This document shows, one piece after another, positions 1 through 9,442 of a stretch of DNA of 49,097 bases. Position 1 is the first letter of the stretch, and every line of letters begins with the position of its first letter. This DNA comes from Grammothele lineata. Its lineage: Eukaryota; Basidiomycota; Agaricomycetes; Polyporales; Polyporaceae. Under the pieces are notes generated by a model that was given only the letters and a program-made list of their open reading frames with translations, was not told the DNA's origin and did not search any database. Position numbers and translations under genes: made by a program. Location of the stretch: NCBI GenBank assembly GCA_002150815.3, contig NDFF03000081.1:1-49097 (forward strand). The letters are read 5' to 3'.

Positions 1-1766
1 GCAATGCCCACACCAGTGCGAATTTACAGCAGTATGGAGCCACAACCTGAGTAAGGAGGCAATTGAGCGCACAGGCGGCCGCTCTCGCCTGTGCGCAATG
101 CCCGCACACCAGCACAAGTGTAATGTATATAAACCATGTACCCAGTGTTTTCCTTAATGATCCCCGGCACAAATGCAGCAGTCCTAGCCTTTTACAGGGC
201 CTAACCTGGACTCCAGGGTTAAAAACTACTATAAATATGCGCATCGAGCAACTGAGAAAACTCAACGGGGTACCTATTACAAGCCTCATGCATCCTTCGG
301 TAGGCCACGGAGTTGTTGACTAGAGGATGTAGAATAGATGGAACAGCAAACGGAGGGAGGGGCGTGCAAGGGCCAAGGGCTGGAGAGCAGAACACGTCGA
401 ATGATGGAGGTCGGGACGACGAGTGCGGCGTTGTCTTATCCTTGCTGGCGAGTCGCCGAAACAGAAGCCGGCGCGGAGTTCGAATATCCTGCCAAAAGCA
501 GGCATCGGCAGCCCAATCAAGAAACAGCTCCCCATCCGAGTCTATTAGGCGCCTTGGCTCCTTCCAACAAGCTTTCAAGTCCAAAGTAGTAAAACATAGC
601 AACACTAGCATGGATTTCGTGCAACAATTGTACTTATACAGAAACCAAGAATGACAGGTACGTTTCGCTTTCTCAGCCCCTCGGGCTGCGGTGCGCCGGA
701 ATTCCGATGCTGGGCAGTCACGTGTGACGTCACTAGGAGGGCGCTCCCGCCCGCTGAGCCGAAGAGGGTTTGGGCCATCATGCACGAAACCGGAATGTCG
801 TGGGCTGACGCACGCTCAACAGGTTGTCGCGAGCTGTTGTGGGGTGGTCACGGGCTGGCCCTCATGCAGGATTTCCTTGCGCGCTGACCTCACGGAAGGC
901 CGCGACCCCTGCAATTTTGCTGATGTAGTTGGTAGTGAAGAAGTGCTTGCTTGTCTGGTTCCTTCAATCTGCCGGATACTCTTGGTTTGTACAGATTGCG
1001 TAGAACATCTCAGAAAGCATGGAATTGCTGAACCTTCTAAGAAGCACCCGTCCCTGTGAATGGTGCACTCAGCCGAGGCGCTGGTGTGAGTGATGGCAGG
1101 AAGAGTAGTGTAATTGGGCTCCCCGTTGCAGAGGGAGGTTTCTGCGCTGGCCTTCTGGGAAAGTCACGCAAGCTGCTCCTTACACATGAGATGCGAGGTT
1201 CTCGGTCTTGCCATGGCCAGGAGTGTACAAGAAAGGCACTTTGTGGGTACCAGAATTCGCGCTCAATATCCCCACATTCGCTGTTGGGAAGAGGATGGTA
1301 GTGGGGTCTGAACTCAAAAGGGCAAAAGCTGTGGCCCTGGGATTCTTTCTACGCTGGCTTTCCTCACTGGCTTTTGACATCTGTTAACTTACTAAAGATG
1401 CGCTGAGCGTTGGATGTCAAGAATCATTGATAACTACCCGCGTAAGTATGACAAGTGGAATCGTATCCAGCGCGCTTCACGTCGCGGCACACCTGCAAGT
1501 AAGGTAAGCAATAGATGACCGTAGGTGAGTGAATACTTATTGTAAACGAGACAATCGCCGTGCGAGAAGGGTCGTACATCCCAGGCTGACGTGAGAAATC
1601 TATCAGGCATCTTCACTGCGAGTGTGCAGCTGCTGGGCGGTGGAGGTTCAATGAGGTGACATCCGCATTGTCGCATGGGACTGGGGCTAGCATGGTGCAG
1701 GTGCATGCGTAGTGGCCCCTCATCTGGCAGCGGTAGCACGTGATGTGTCAAATAGTAGGCTTTAAG
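1..1766. other. No gene recognised
   Basis: Several short overlapping open frames occur on both strands, but none is long, none shows a recognisable domain and none is extended by convincing splice sites. The longest, 188 codons on the minus strand at 219-785, overlaps a 113-codon plus-strand frame and has a composition typical of chance reading. I see no transposase, LTR or RNA gene motif. Confidence 0.5.
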
Positions 1767-1990
1767 GGTCCGGTCCTGGTCCGGTCCTGAGGCCAAAATC
1801 CCAGGACCGAGGACCGGTGGTCAGGACTGGACCAACAGCATCCAACAGGACTGGGACTAGGACCGTCGAAGGACCAGGACCGGCTAGGACCGCGGTCTGG
1901 TCCTAAATAGGGACCGGTCCCGCACACAGTCCAGTTCAGACTGCTGGAGGACCGGTTCTGGTAGGTCCAGGGACTGGTCTTCTATGCATA
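1767..1990. repeat. GGACC/GGTCC word-repeat array
   Basis: About 220 bp are filled with the words GGACC, GGACCGG, GGTCC and CCGGTCC in both orientations, starting near TTAAGGGTCCGG. This is the same style of array as the subterminal repeats inside the hAT elements at 9165-13617 and 19712-26746, but with a different word. I infer an end of a hAT-like DNA transposon whose partner end is not seen. No target duplication could be assigned. Confidence 0.55.
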
Positions 1991-3102
1991 CCGGGGCTAT
2001 ATCGTGTAGATAGTAACACCAGGAACACAATGCATCAAAATTCTAGTCAGAATCATAACTACCAGTGTTTACGAGAACATCAATCTTCCGCGCCTCCTCA
2101 TCCCACTCAGCAAAATCCTCAAACTTCTGCATGAACTCCGCTTGAGCCTCATCATCATTGGCTGCGGCAAGGTCCTCGAGTGAACAGCGCCAAAAGTGCT
2201 TGAGGTACTCAATCGCTTCTAGCCTGTCCGGATCAAGACAAGTACTGTACAATTTCGACCGATGCGGCGTAGGATGTGATGCATGACACCCTCAGATGCC
2301 TAAAGCGGTGTGTCACACCGGGGTGTGACTCATGACAGGTTGCGCGGTGCGGTGCGGTGTGGGGTCACCAACCCCACGCCAGGCCACAAAATTGCTTTTG
2401 AGAGGGCCCAGAGCGCACACATCAGAAGAAGTGCAGGCGTCTACAGGTCTAATGGTCTGAGGCACTGGGCCGTTAGACCTCGTAGACGCAGCCACCGCAT
2501 CGGGTACGGCGCCTCCATCCTCTCCCTCAGCCTCGCTCCATTTGAGTACTCATCACTCTCCTGCATCGCCCTATGCCTCTGTGTGTCTAGTTTTCTTGCC
2601 TGTCAACGTCATATACCCCATATATCACTCTCCAACGCTGCCTGGACAAGAAAACAATGCGTTCAAGTTAGCTTGACTTTCGAGGCTCCAAAATCACATC
2701 CGAGGCGAGCTTGCAGGGCGATCAAGGAAGAGCGACGTGTAGCTGGATGCGGACGCTGACGGAGGCAACCTGATGCTTTCTAGTAAGTGTGTGTCAAGTT
2801 TTATATGTGCAGCTGAAGGATTCACATCAGGGCAACACTGTCAATGCGACTTACCCCCTGGCTCTCGCAATGGCATGAGCTCTTGGCGAGACTTGCAGCG
2901 TGCCAGGTCGCTTCCCCCTCCCCTCTCTCTAGTCGACCCTCCAATGTCAAAATGGATCATCTAGCTACCTCCCGGCATGTTTCAAGCGCAGCTGGAGCAA
3001 TCAACATACTTAGGAATGGTAGGGAGGCCGTGAGGGGCATGATGGGGGGAGAGCTGGCTGGAAAGGGTGTATTGGGCTCCGGACGCGAAATTGATTATCT
3101 AG
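1991..3102. other. No gene recognised; one short ORF at 2043-2252
   Basis: A 69-codon minus-strand frame at 2043-2252 is acidic and looks helical (it begins MYSTCLDPDRLEAIEY). It lies next to the GGACC array, so it could be a scrap of that element's transposase, but no family motif is visible. The remainder up to the LTR has no supported gene. Confidence 0.3.
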
Positions 3103-3307
3103 TGTTACAACATTCCTACCCGGTATTTTCTTTTTCCTTTCCTGTTCCTCAATGAGCGTAACCTTTGTAGCATTCGGTCCCACGGCGGTTCAACACCACC
3201 ATTGTATGTACGACTCATTGCGACTCATTCTGAGTTATCGTCTCGTGCCCCTGTCTCTATTGTTCTTCCTTTCTCGCACAACCCATAGCTATTGTCTCGC
3301 ATGTACT

Positions 3308-3313
3308 TATATA
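3308..3313 (+). promoter_or_regulatory. TATA box in LTR
   Basis: TATATA lies 33 bp upstream of position 3341, where the sequence matching the primer-binding site begins. That spacing is what RNA polymerase II promoters use, so the predicted transcript start coincides with the self-primer. Confidence 0.65.
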
Positions 3314-3340
3314 GTCTGGGTCTTCCTGAGGACGTTCCTC

Positions 3341-3350
3341 AGTTTGACCT
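3341..3350 (+). other. Predicted transcript 5' end / self-primer
   Basis: AGTTTGACCT here is the exact reverse complement of 3521-3530 just after the LTR. In Tf1-type elements the 5' end of the mRNA folds back on the PBS and, after cleavage, primes minus-strand synthesis. The TATA box 33 bp upstream supports this as the R-region start. Inference from sequence pairing; no transcript data. Confidence 0.65.
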
Positions 3351-3520
3351 CCTTTTCCAATTGAGGCCTCTCTCCCCACAGAACCCCTGTGTGTCGCTCG
3401 CCCTCTACTACAGTGCTCGACTTCGCCTCTTCGGCATACGTCCCTCAGACCCCTTGACCCTCAACCGTGTGCGCACGACGTACGTCTCTTAGGCGCCCGC
3501 GCTGGCCTTGGCATAACATT

Positions 3521-3530
3521 AGGTCAAACT
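3521..3530 (+). other. Primer-binding site, self-priming type
   Basis: AGGTCAAACT, 2 bp after the LTR end, pairs 10/10 with the predicted mRNA start at 3341-3350. It does not begin with the TGG expected of a PBS pairing with a tRNA 3' CCA end, so a conventional tRNA primer is unlikely. Confidence 0.7.
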
Positions 3531-3665
3531 CATCTACTCGCTGACTTCTTTAAGTCCAGGCGAACACCGAACACACATAGCCACCCTGGAGTGCACCAGC
3601 GAAAGCAGACACGTCCACAACAAGGAAGACGTCGCTGACCGACACCTTCAAGAAGAATCCCGCGA

Positions 3666-5213
3666 GTGGAAGTCTGCTGTGAACAACCCTGCCCACACAG
3701 ACTTAACTACGACCCAGAAGATGCAAATCGACACAAAGACTTTGAGAAACCCAGCGAAGCAAACCGACAAGGGATCTACAAGAAACACGGGTACCCCACA
3801 GCATCAGGATCCAGCAACGAACCCCCAGTAGCGGACCAAAGCGCAGACAGACCTCCCTCGGCATCAGACCTCCGCGATGAACAATGTTTCATCAGACTAC
3901 GGATCATCACCTGGTCAGACACCCTAGGCTGGGTCTACACCACAGGCAAGGATGGAGTCGTACTAGATTGCGTCCAACGAGTACGAAGGAACACGTGGGA
4001 CTCCGGAACACCTGAGAACCCCAGATGTGTACCAAAACCCCTAAACCCCACTTCAGCACCTCACACCAGACCCTCATCCCGTCTCCCTACCCCAGTACCA
4101 CGACAGCCCACACCAGGGCCTTCGAACACTAAACCCACTCCACAACCGTCGGCACTAGGATCCCCAATCCACGCTCCCCAACCCATCCTTCCTGCAAGGA
4201 CTCCACCCTCGCCTCCCTCACTAAGCCCACCGCCTTTACCGACCCTCATCACCACCATGTCAAATACTCCCAAAGTCTCCGAACGGAAGATCTGTCCTCC
4301 GCCAGACTTCAATGGAAACCGCGAAGAGGCAGACAACTTCCTCAACTCGTGCAGAGTTTACCTGCGCCTCAACGCGCAATCCTACTCGACGGACAAAGAA
4401 AAGATCATCTTCATCCTGTCATATATGATTGGAGGATCGGCTGGACCATGGAAGGATGCGTTTACAACCAAGGCATTCTCCATCAACCTGACGACGTCCC
4501 AGGAATACGGTTTCGGCACGCTTACCGACTTCATCAAGGAGTTTAACAAGTCCTTTGATCCATTGAACCCGGTCAACAACGCCATTGCTAAGATGAAAGC
4601 CCTGAAACAAACTGGCACGGCCGACGACTATGTCGCCGAGTTCCTTCCACTAGCGGTCAGGTCAGGCATCGGGCCCGTAGCAGTCCTCTCGGACTACTTC
4701 CTCACCAGACTCAAGAAGGGACTAGTCAATAACATTATGACGGTCGAGAAACTCCCCACGACCATGGACGGCTACTACACCCTTGCTTCCCGTTTGGACC
4801 TCCAATGGCGTAAAGGACAGGAACTCACCAAAGGATCGTCGGAGAAGAAGTCGTCAGACTCGAGAGGGTTAACTACCTCCGCCCAAGGCAAATCTTCCAA
4901 CGCCATCAGGCTGAGGAAGCTCACGGATGAAGAACGAACTCGGTACAAGAAGGAGGGACGGTGCTTTATATGCCGCGAACTCGGACATGGACAATGGGAC
5001 TGCCCCCAGAGGAACTCCAACTCCGTAAATACCAACCAAGGAACAGCGAGTACTCCAGCCTATCACAAGATCAGAATTGCGGCCTCAGAACCCAACAACC
5101 CTGCTCCAGCGGAACCGGAAGCCCCAGTCTCTCGCGTGCAAGCCCTATTTCACACGTTCACACCCACAGAGAGAGAGGAGGTCGTAAACATCACGGAGGC
5201 AGAGGGTTTTTGA
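3666..5213 (+). CDS. gag: Gag polyprotein of the gypsy element
   Basis: This is the capsid/nucleocapsid protein of the chromovirus, which assembles the cytoplasmic particle and binds element RNA. The frame is open for 515 codons. The first in-frame ATG is at 4257 (MSNTPKVSERK), giving 318 residues; the stretch before it is open, Pro/Ser-rich and begins at a GTG, so the original start may have been lost upstream. A capsid-like region (about 4290-4800) is followed by a basic linker and a CX2CX4HX4C zinc knuckle (CFICRELGHGQWDC, about 4965-5005). The frame ends in TGA at 5211-5213, directly behind a GGGTTTT heptamer, with protease in the -1 frame. Gag itself has no internal stop, unlike pol. Confidence 0.8.
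   Translation: MEVCCEQPCPHRLNYDPEDANRHKDFEKPSEANRQGIYKKHGYPTASGSSNEPPVADQSADRPPSASDLRDEQCFIRLRIITWSDTLGWVYTTGKDGVVLDCVQRVRRNTWDSGTPENPRCVPKPLNPTSAPHTRPSSRLPTPVPRQPTPGPSNTKPTPQPSALGSPIHAPQPILPARTPPSPPSLSPPPLPTLITTMSNTPKVSERKICPPPDFNGNREEADNFLNSCRVYLRLNAQSYSTDKEKIIFILSYMIGGSAGPWKDAFTTKAFSINLTTSQEYGFGTLTDFIKEFNKSFDPLNPVNNAIAKMKALKQTGTADDYVAEFLPLAVRSGIGPVAVLSDYFLTRLKKGLVNNIMTVEKLPTTMDGYYTLASRLDLQWRKGQELTKGSSEKKSSDSRGLTTSAQGKSSNAIRLRKLTDEERTRYKKEGRCFICRELGHGQWDCPQRNSNSVNTNQGTASTPAYHKIRIAASEPNNPAPAEPEAPVSRVQALFHTFTPTEREEVVNITEAEGF
5204..5210 (+). promoter_or_regulatory. Possible -1 ribosomal frameshift site
   Basis: G GGT TTT fits the X XXY YYZ slippery rule in the Gag frame and abuts the Gag stop codon. 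The protease frame lies exactly -1 and is open across this point. Alternatively a single-base indel in the T5 run broke a fused gag-pol; the sequence alone cannot separate these. Confidence 0.45.
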
Positions 5214-8200
5214 AGCAGCCATCTGAATCGACGTCAGCATGGCCCCGTATTACGGTCTCTCCTGTAATACTAGCAAACATCAGCAATCGATCTATGTGTA
5301 TTCCAGTCACGATTGACCGAACCGTCAAAACCCCTGCCCTCATTGACTCTGGAGCTAGAGGAATGTTCATAGATGAACTGTTCGCTCGAGATAACAACAT
5401 CGCCCTCCCCCGCTTATTAACCACATACCGGTATACAACGTCAACGGCACCCAGAACAAGCAAGGAGTAATCACACACTACGCTTGGAGGGAACTGTCCG
5501 TCGCAGGCATAACCCGACGAACTTGACTGCTCGCAACCTCACTAGGGAAAGAAGCCATAATTCTAGGGCTCCCCTGGCTTCGGCGAACCAACGCAAAAAT
5601 CGACTGGCAAACAGGGAAGGTAGAATTCGAAGAGTCCTCCGAAGTGGAGTCACCAAAACTGCGACCGCAAACGACGGTAGAAGACGAACCGGAACCCATC
5701 GACCAAACGATTCTCCGTCTAGACCCTTCCTTTGACCATTGCCTGGAAGAAGTCAACACTTGTGCCACACAGCTTGCTGAGCCAGACACAAATGAGCATC
5801 AGTGCCCTCCACCTTTCGAGGAGCTGATCGACCTTGACCCAGATGATCTCCTCATCGCCTATGTGTGAGGAGAACCAGTTGTCGGAATATTCTCCAACAA
5901 AGAGGAACCACTCACTGAAGAACAACTCGACGAAGGAGAAGGCAGTCTGCACATCGGACGTGTAACGCATTGGAACCACTCAGCAAACTTCTCCTACGCA
6001 CAAAGTTGGTGGATACGTGCAAAGGTCAACCCGGCAATGAAAATGGCGCAAAGACAACATGCCCAGGAAAGCCCCAAGACCACCGAGGAGCTTATTCCAC
6101 CGGATTACCAGAATTACAAGGACGTATTCGAAAAGAAGGCATCCGAACGGTTCCCCATCTCCCGCGACTACGGCCACGCCATCAATCTGAAACCAGACTT
6201 CGTTCCCCGAAACTGCAAGGTCTACTCACTGTCGCCAAAAGAAACTGAGCTTATGAACGAGTTCATCGACGCGAACCTTCACAAAGGATATATCCGCCCC
6301 TCGCAATCCCCCATGGCATCACCATTCTTCTTCACCGAAAAGAAGGATGGATCTCTGCGACCATGCCAGGACTACCGCTACCTAAACAAAGGGACAATCA
6401 AGAACTCATATCCTATCCCGCTCGTCCAGAACCTTATAGATAAGCTCAAAGGCGCCAAGGTTTTCTCCAAATTAGACCTGCGTTCCGGGTACAACAATGT
6501 TCGGATGAAAGACGGCGACCAATGAAAGGCAGCGTTCAAATGCGAACAAGGACTCTTTAAACCAACGGTCATGTTTTTTAGACTCTGCAACTCGCTGGCC
6601 ACCTTCTAAGCCCTCATGGACGACCTTTTCAGCGACATGATAGAGGAAGGATTGCTCGTCATCTATATGGACAACATGCTGCTATTCTCCAAGGACAGAA
6701 AGACCCACAAAGAACGAATGCGAAGGGTACTCCAACGGCTGCGAGAAAATGACCTCTACCTGAAACCAGAGAAGTGCCTCTTTGACGTAGAAGAAGTGGA
6801 ATTCCTCGGGCTCATTGTGAAACCCGACACACTCGCTATGGACCCCGTAAAGCTTAAAGGAATAGAAGACTGGCCCGAACCGTCCTCTGTCAAAGGAGTA
6901 CGATCGTTTCTAGGATTCGCCAACTTCTATTGACGTTTCATCCCCAACTACTCGGAACTCACGCGACCCCTGTACGAACTTACCAAGAAGGACAAGCAAT
7001 GGGAATGGACCTCCGTTGAACAAGACACGTTCAACAAGCTCAAAGCCAGATTCATCTCGTCACCCGTCCTCCTTATGCCGGACAAAACCAGACCATTCTC
7101 CATCGAATCGGACGCGTTGAAGTTCGCCACAGGGGCAATCCTGCGACAGGCAGACTCCAACGGTGACATGCACCCATGCGCGTATCTTTTAAAATCATTC
7201 AACTCAGCAGAGAGGAACTATGAGATCTATGACAGGAAACTACTAGGGATCGTACGAGCCCTAACAGAATGGCGACACTACCTAGAAGGAAGCCCGTACC
7301 CCATAGAAGTACTGTCAGACCACAAGAACCTCACCTACTTCCGAACAGCGCAGACACTCAATTAACGACAAGCCCGATGGAGCCTCTTCCTGTCCCAATT
7401 TGATCTGCAACTAAAACACATCCCCAGCGTACGTATAGTTCAATCTGACACCCTGTCCCGTCTACAACATCTGAATCTGGATGACAACGACAACGAAGCA
7501 GTCGTACTACTCCCAGACAAACTGTTTGTAGCGGTAATGGACGTCCCTTTAGCAGAGAGAATCAAGGACATCCACACGCAGGATCAAGTTGTACTCGATG
7601 CCCTCGTGGCTGCCAAAGATGGCACGCCATTACCAATGAAGTCGACCCTTGCAGACTGGAAGTTCGAAGATGGGCTAGTATTCTTTCGAGACCGCTGCTA
7701 CATCCCTCCCGATTAAGACCTTAAGAGGGAAATTGTGCGACGATATCACGATCTTCGACCCATGGGACACCCAGGACAGTTTGAAACGTTAGAGCTGCTG
7801 AAAAGAGACTACTGGTGGCCCGGCATGGCAGTGTTTGTACGAAATTACGTTGCAGGCTGCGCAACTTGCCAGCAAACCAAGATCAACACCCATCCAACCG
7901 TACCCCCACTCATGCTGATCCCCGCAAAGTCCAACGCCTACCCATTCGAAACCACCTCAGTTGACTTCATCACCGACCTACCCCCATCCAACGGTTTTGA
8001 TGCACTCATGGTCATGGCAGACCACGACACTACGAAGGGGGTAATTCTTGCTCCTTGCACGAAAACCATCGACGCACTGGGAACAACACACCTCATTCAC
8101 CAAAACCTGTACAAACACTTCGGACTACTGACACGCATCATCTCCGACAGAGGCCCCCAATTCTCAGCCAAGGTCTTTCAGGAGCTCACTCGACTTACAG

Positions 8201-8991
8201 GCATCAAGTCATCCATGAGCACAGCATACCACCCACAGACCGACGGCAGAATAGAGCACATGAACCAGGAAATTGAGGCATACCTCCAGGCATTCTGCGC
8301 AAACCACCCAGAAACATGGTCGGATTTCCTACCAAATTTAGAGTTCATGCACAACCAAAGGCTTGCCCAGAACCACAATGCTTCACCCTTCTTCCTCATG
8401 ATGGGCTACAACCTATGTGCAATCCCATCAGTCATCCCCAAAACGACCGTACCAGCGGTTGAGGAACGCCTCGACAACCTGGAGAAAGTCAGACAGGAGG
8501 CGATGGCAGCACACGAGCTCACACGGCAACACATGGCGCAACGGATCACTCGGGGATTCAAACCCTTCAAAAAGGGTCAGAAGGTCTGGTTAGAAGCAAA
8601 GCACCTCCGCTTTCTCAAGGACAACAAAAAGCTGGCCATGAAAAGACAAGGCCCTCTCACAATCGTGGAAGTCCTTGGACCGCTTATGTACAAGCTGGAC
8701 CTTCCTGCCCAATGGAAAATCCACCCCGTATTCCATGCCAGCCTTCTCACCCCATACAAGGAGAATGACACGCACGGTCTGAACTACCTCCTTTCACCAC
8801 CTGACCTTGTCGAAGGAGAAGAAGAATGGGAAGTGGAAGTGATCGTCGGACATCGGAAACAATATAGAAAGATGCAATTCTTTGTCAAATGGAAAGATTA
8901 CCCGATGAGCGAAAACTCCTAGGAACTAGAGACAAATTTGGAACATTCACAGGAGGCTCTAAAGGCATATAAGCGCACCCATCGTCTCTGA
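5204..8991 (+). pseudogene. pol: Pol polyprotein (PR-RT-RNaseH-IN-chromodomain), inactivated
   Basis: Domains in order: aspartic protease with the DSGA catalytic motif (about 5345-5356); reverse transcriptase (about 6150-6940), whose active-site YMDD reads YMDN at 6667-6678; RNase H (about 7090-7500); integrase with an HHCC zinc site (7740-7875) and the D, D, E core (about 7960, 8148, 8254); and a chromodomain (about 8820-8985). A one-base loss near 5405-5420 shifts protease into the RT frame. In-frame stops lie at 5524, 5866, 6523, 6607, 6931, 7363, 7714 and 8920. Aligned by eye with the family, several sit where Trp, Arg or Gln is expected, so C:G to T:A changes explain most. The natural end is TGA at 8989-8991, after the chromodomain helix. 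Confidence 0.88.
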
Positions 8992-9008
8992 AACCCACAA
9001 CCAACACA

Positions 9009-9058
9009 TTCGCACTCGCACTCACACCCGCACTCGCACTCGCACCCACACCCGCACC
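9009..9058 (+). repeat. CGCACT/CGCACC hexanucleotide tract
   Basis: An imperfect 6-bp repeat (CGCACT, CACACC, CGCACC) fills about 50 bp between the end of pol and the next ATG at 9076. It is probably the untranslated leader of the downstream ORF. Confidence 0.6.
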
Positions 9059-9075
9059 TGCTCTTCGCCATTGAT

Positions 9076-9164
9076 ATGTCCGGACACTTCCCCATGCACA
9101 CTCACCAACAGACCCGCACCGTTGTCATCAACCTCGTCCAACTCCGCCGCCGCCACTTCGACAT
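9076..9164 (+). pseudogene. Possible third gypsy ORF, 5' part (cut by hAT1)
   Basis: ATG at 9076 opens a frame (MSGHFPMHTHQQTRTV...) that runs into the hAT1 insertion. Removing hAT1 and one copy of the duplication lets it continue in the same frame at 13626 (RRRHFDIFRDRFVGEK). It starts 85 bp after the pol stop, on the pol strand and before any 3' LTR, so it may be an extra ORF of the retrotransposon; a host gene is possible. I do not recognise a catalytic domain. The 3' part is listed separately. Confidence 0.5.
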
Positions 9165-9171
9165 TAGTAAT

Positions 9172-9330
9172 GTATAGGGCTGGGCTTTAGGCCCGCAAGC
9201 CCGGGCTGCCCGGCCCTAAAAAGCCCGGCCCAGCTCGGCCCTACCTGTGGGCTTGAGAGGGCTCCAGGGCCGGGCTTTTGTTTTTGAAGGCCTGAGCCCA
9301 GCCCACAAGCCTGGGCTTGCAGACAGCCCA
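9172..9330. repeat. hAT1 left subterminal array
   Basis: Dense copies of the words GCCCGGGCTT, GGGCCGGGCTT and AGCCCGGCCC in both orientations fill the first 160 bp of the element. Such arrays usually serve as transposase binding sites in hAT elements. The same words recur at the right end, 13475-13612. Confidence 0.7.
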
Positions 9331-9442
9331 GATCTGGGATAGATCTGTGGCTTGCAGAACTGTACATGACCTCTCGAGCACCGAAATAGAGTTGCGTTTG
9401 ACACCAATTAAGGTTTCTGAGCACGCACAAAAGAAGCACAAC

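Larger units (their letters stand above)
3103..3518 (+). repeat. 5' LTR of the gypsy element
   Basis: The 416-bp segment begins TGTTACAACATTCC and ends GGCATAACA, giving a 5-bp terminal inversion TGTTA/TAACA with the usual TG...CA ends. It contains a TATA box at 3308-3313 and is followed 2 bp later by the PBS. The 5 bp just before it (3098-3102) are TCTAG, which should also follow the lost 3' LTR. Without a second LTR copy the boundaries rest on these structural signs only. Confidence 0.75.

Noticed and set aside
219..785. 188-codon minus-strand ORF
   Set aside because: Overlaps other frames, has no domain or splice support, and its composition is that of a chance frame.
3519..3540. Conventional tRNA primer-binding site
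   Set aside because: The sequence after the LTR does not start with TGG or a near variant, while the self-priming match is perfect.
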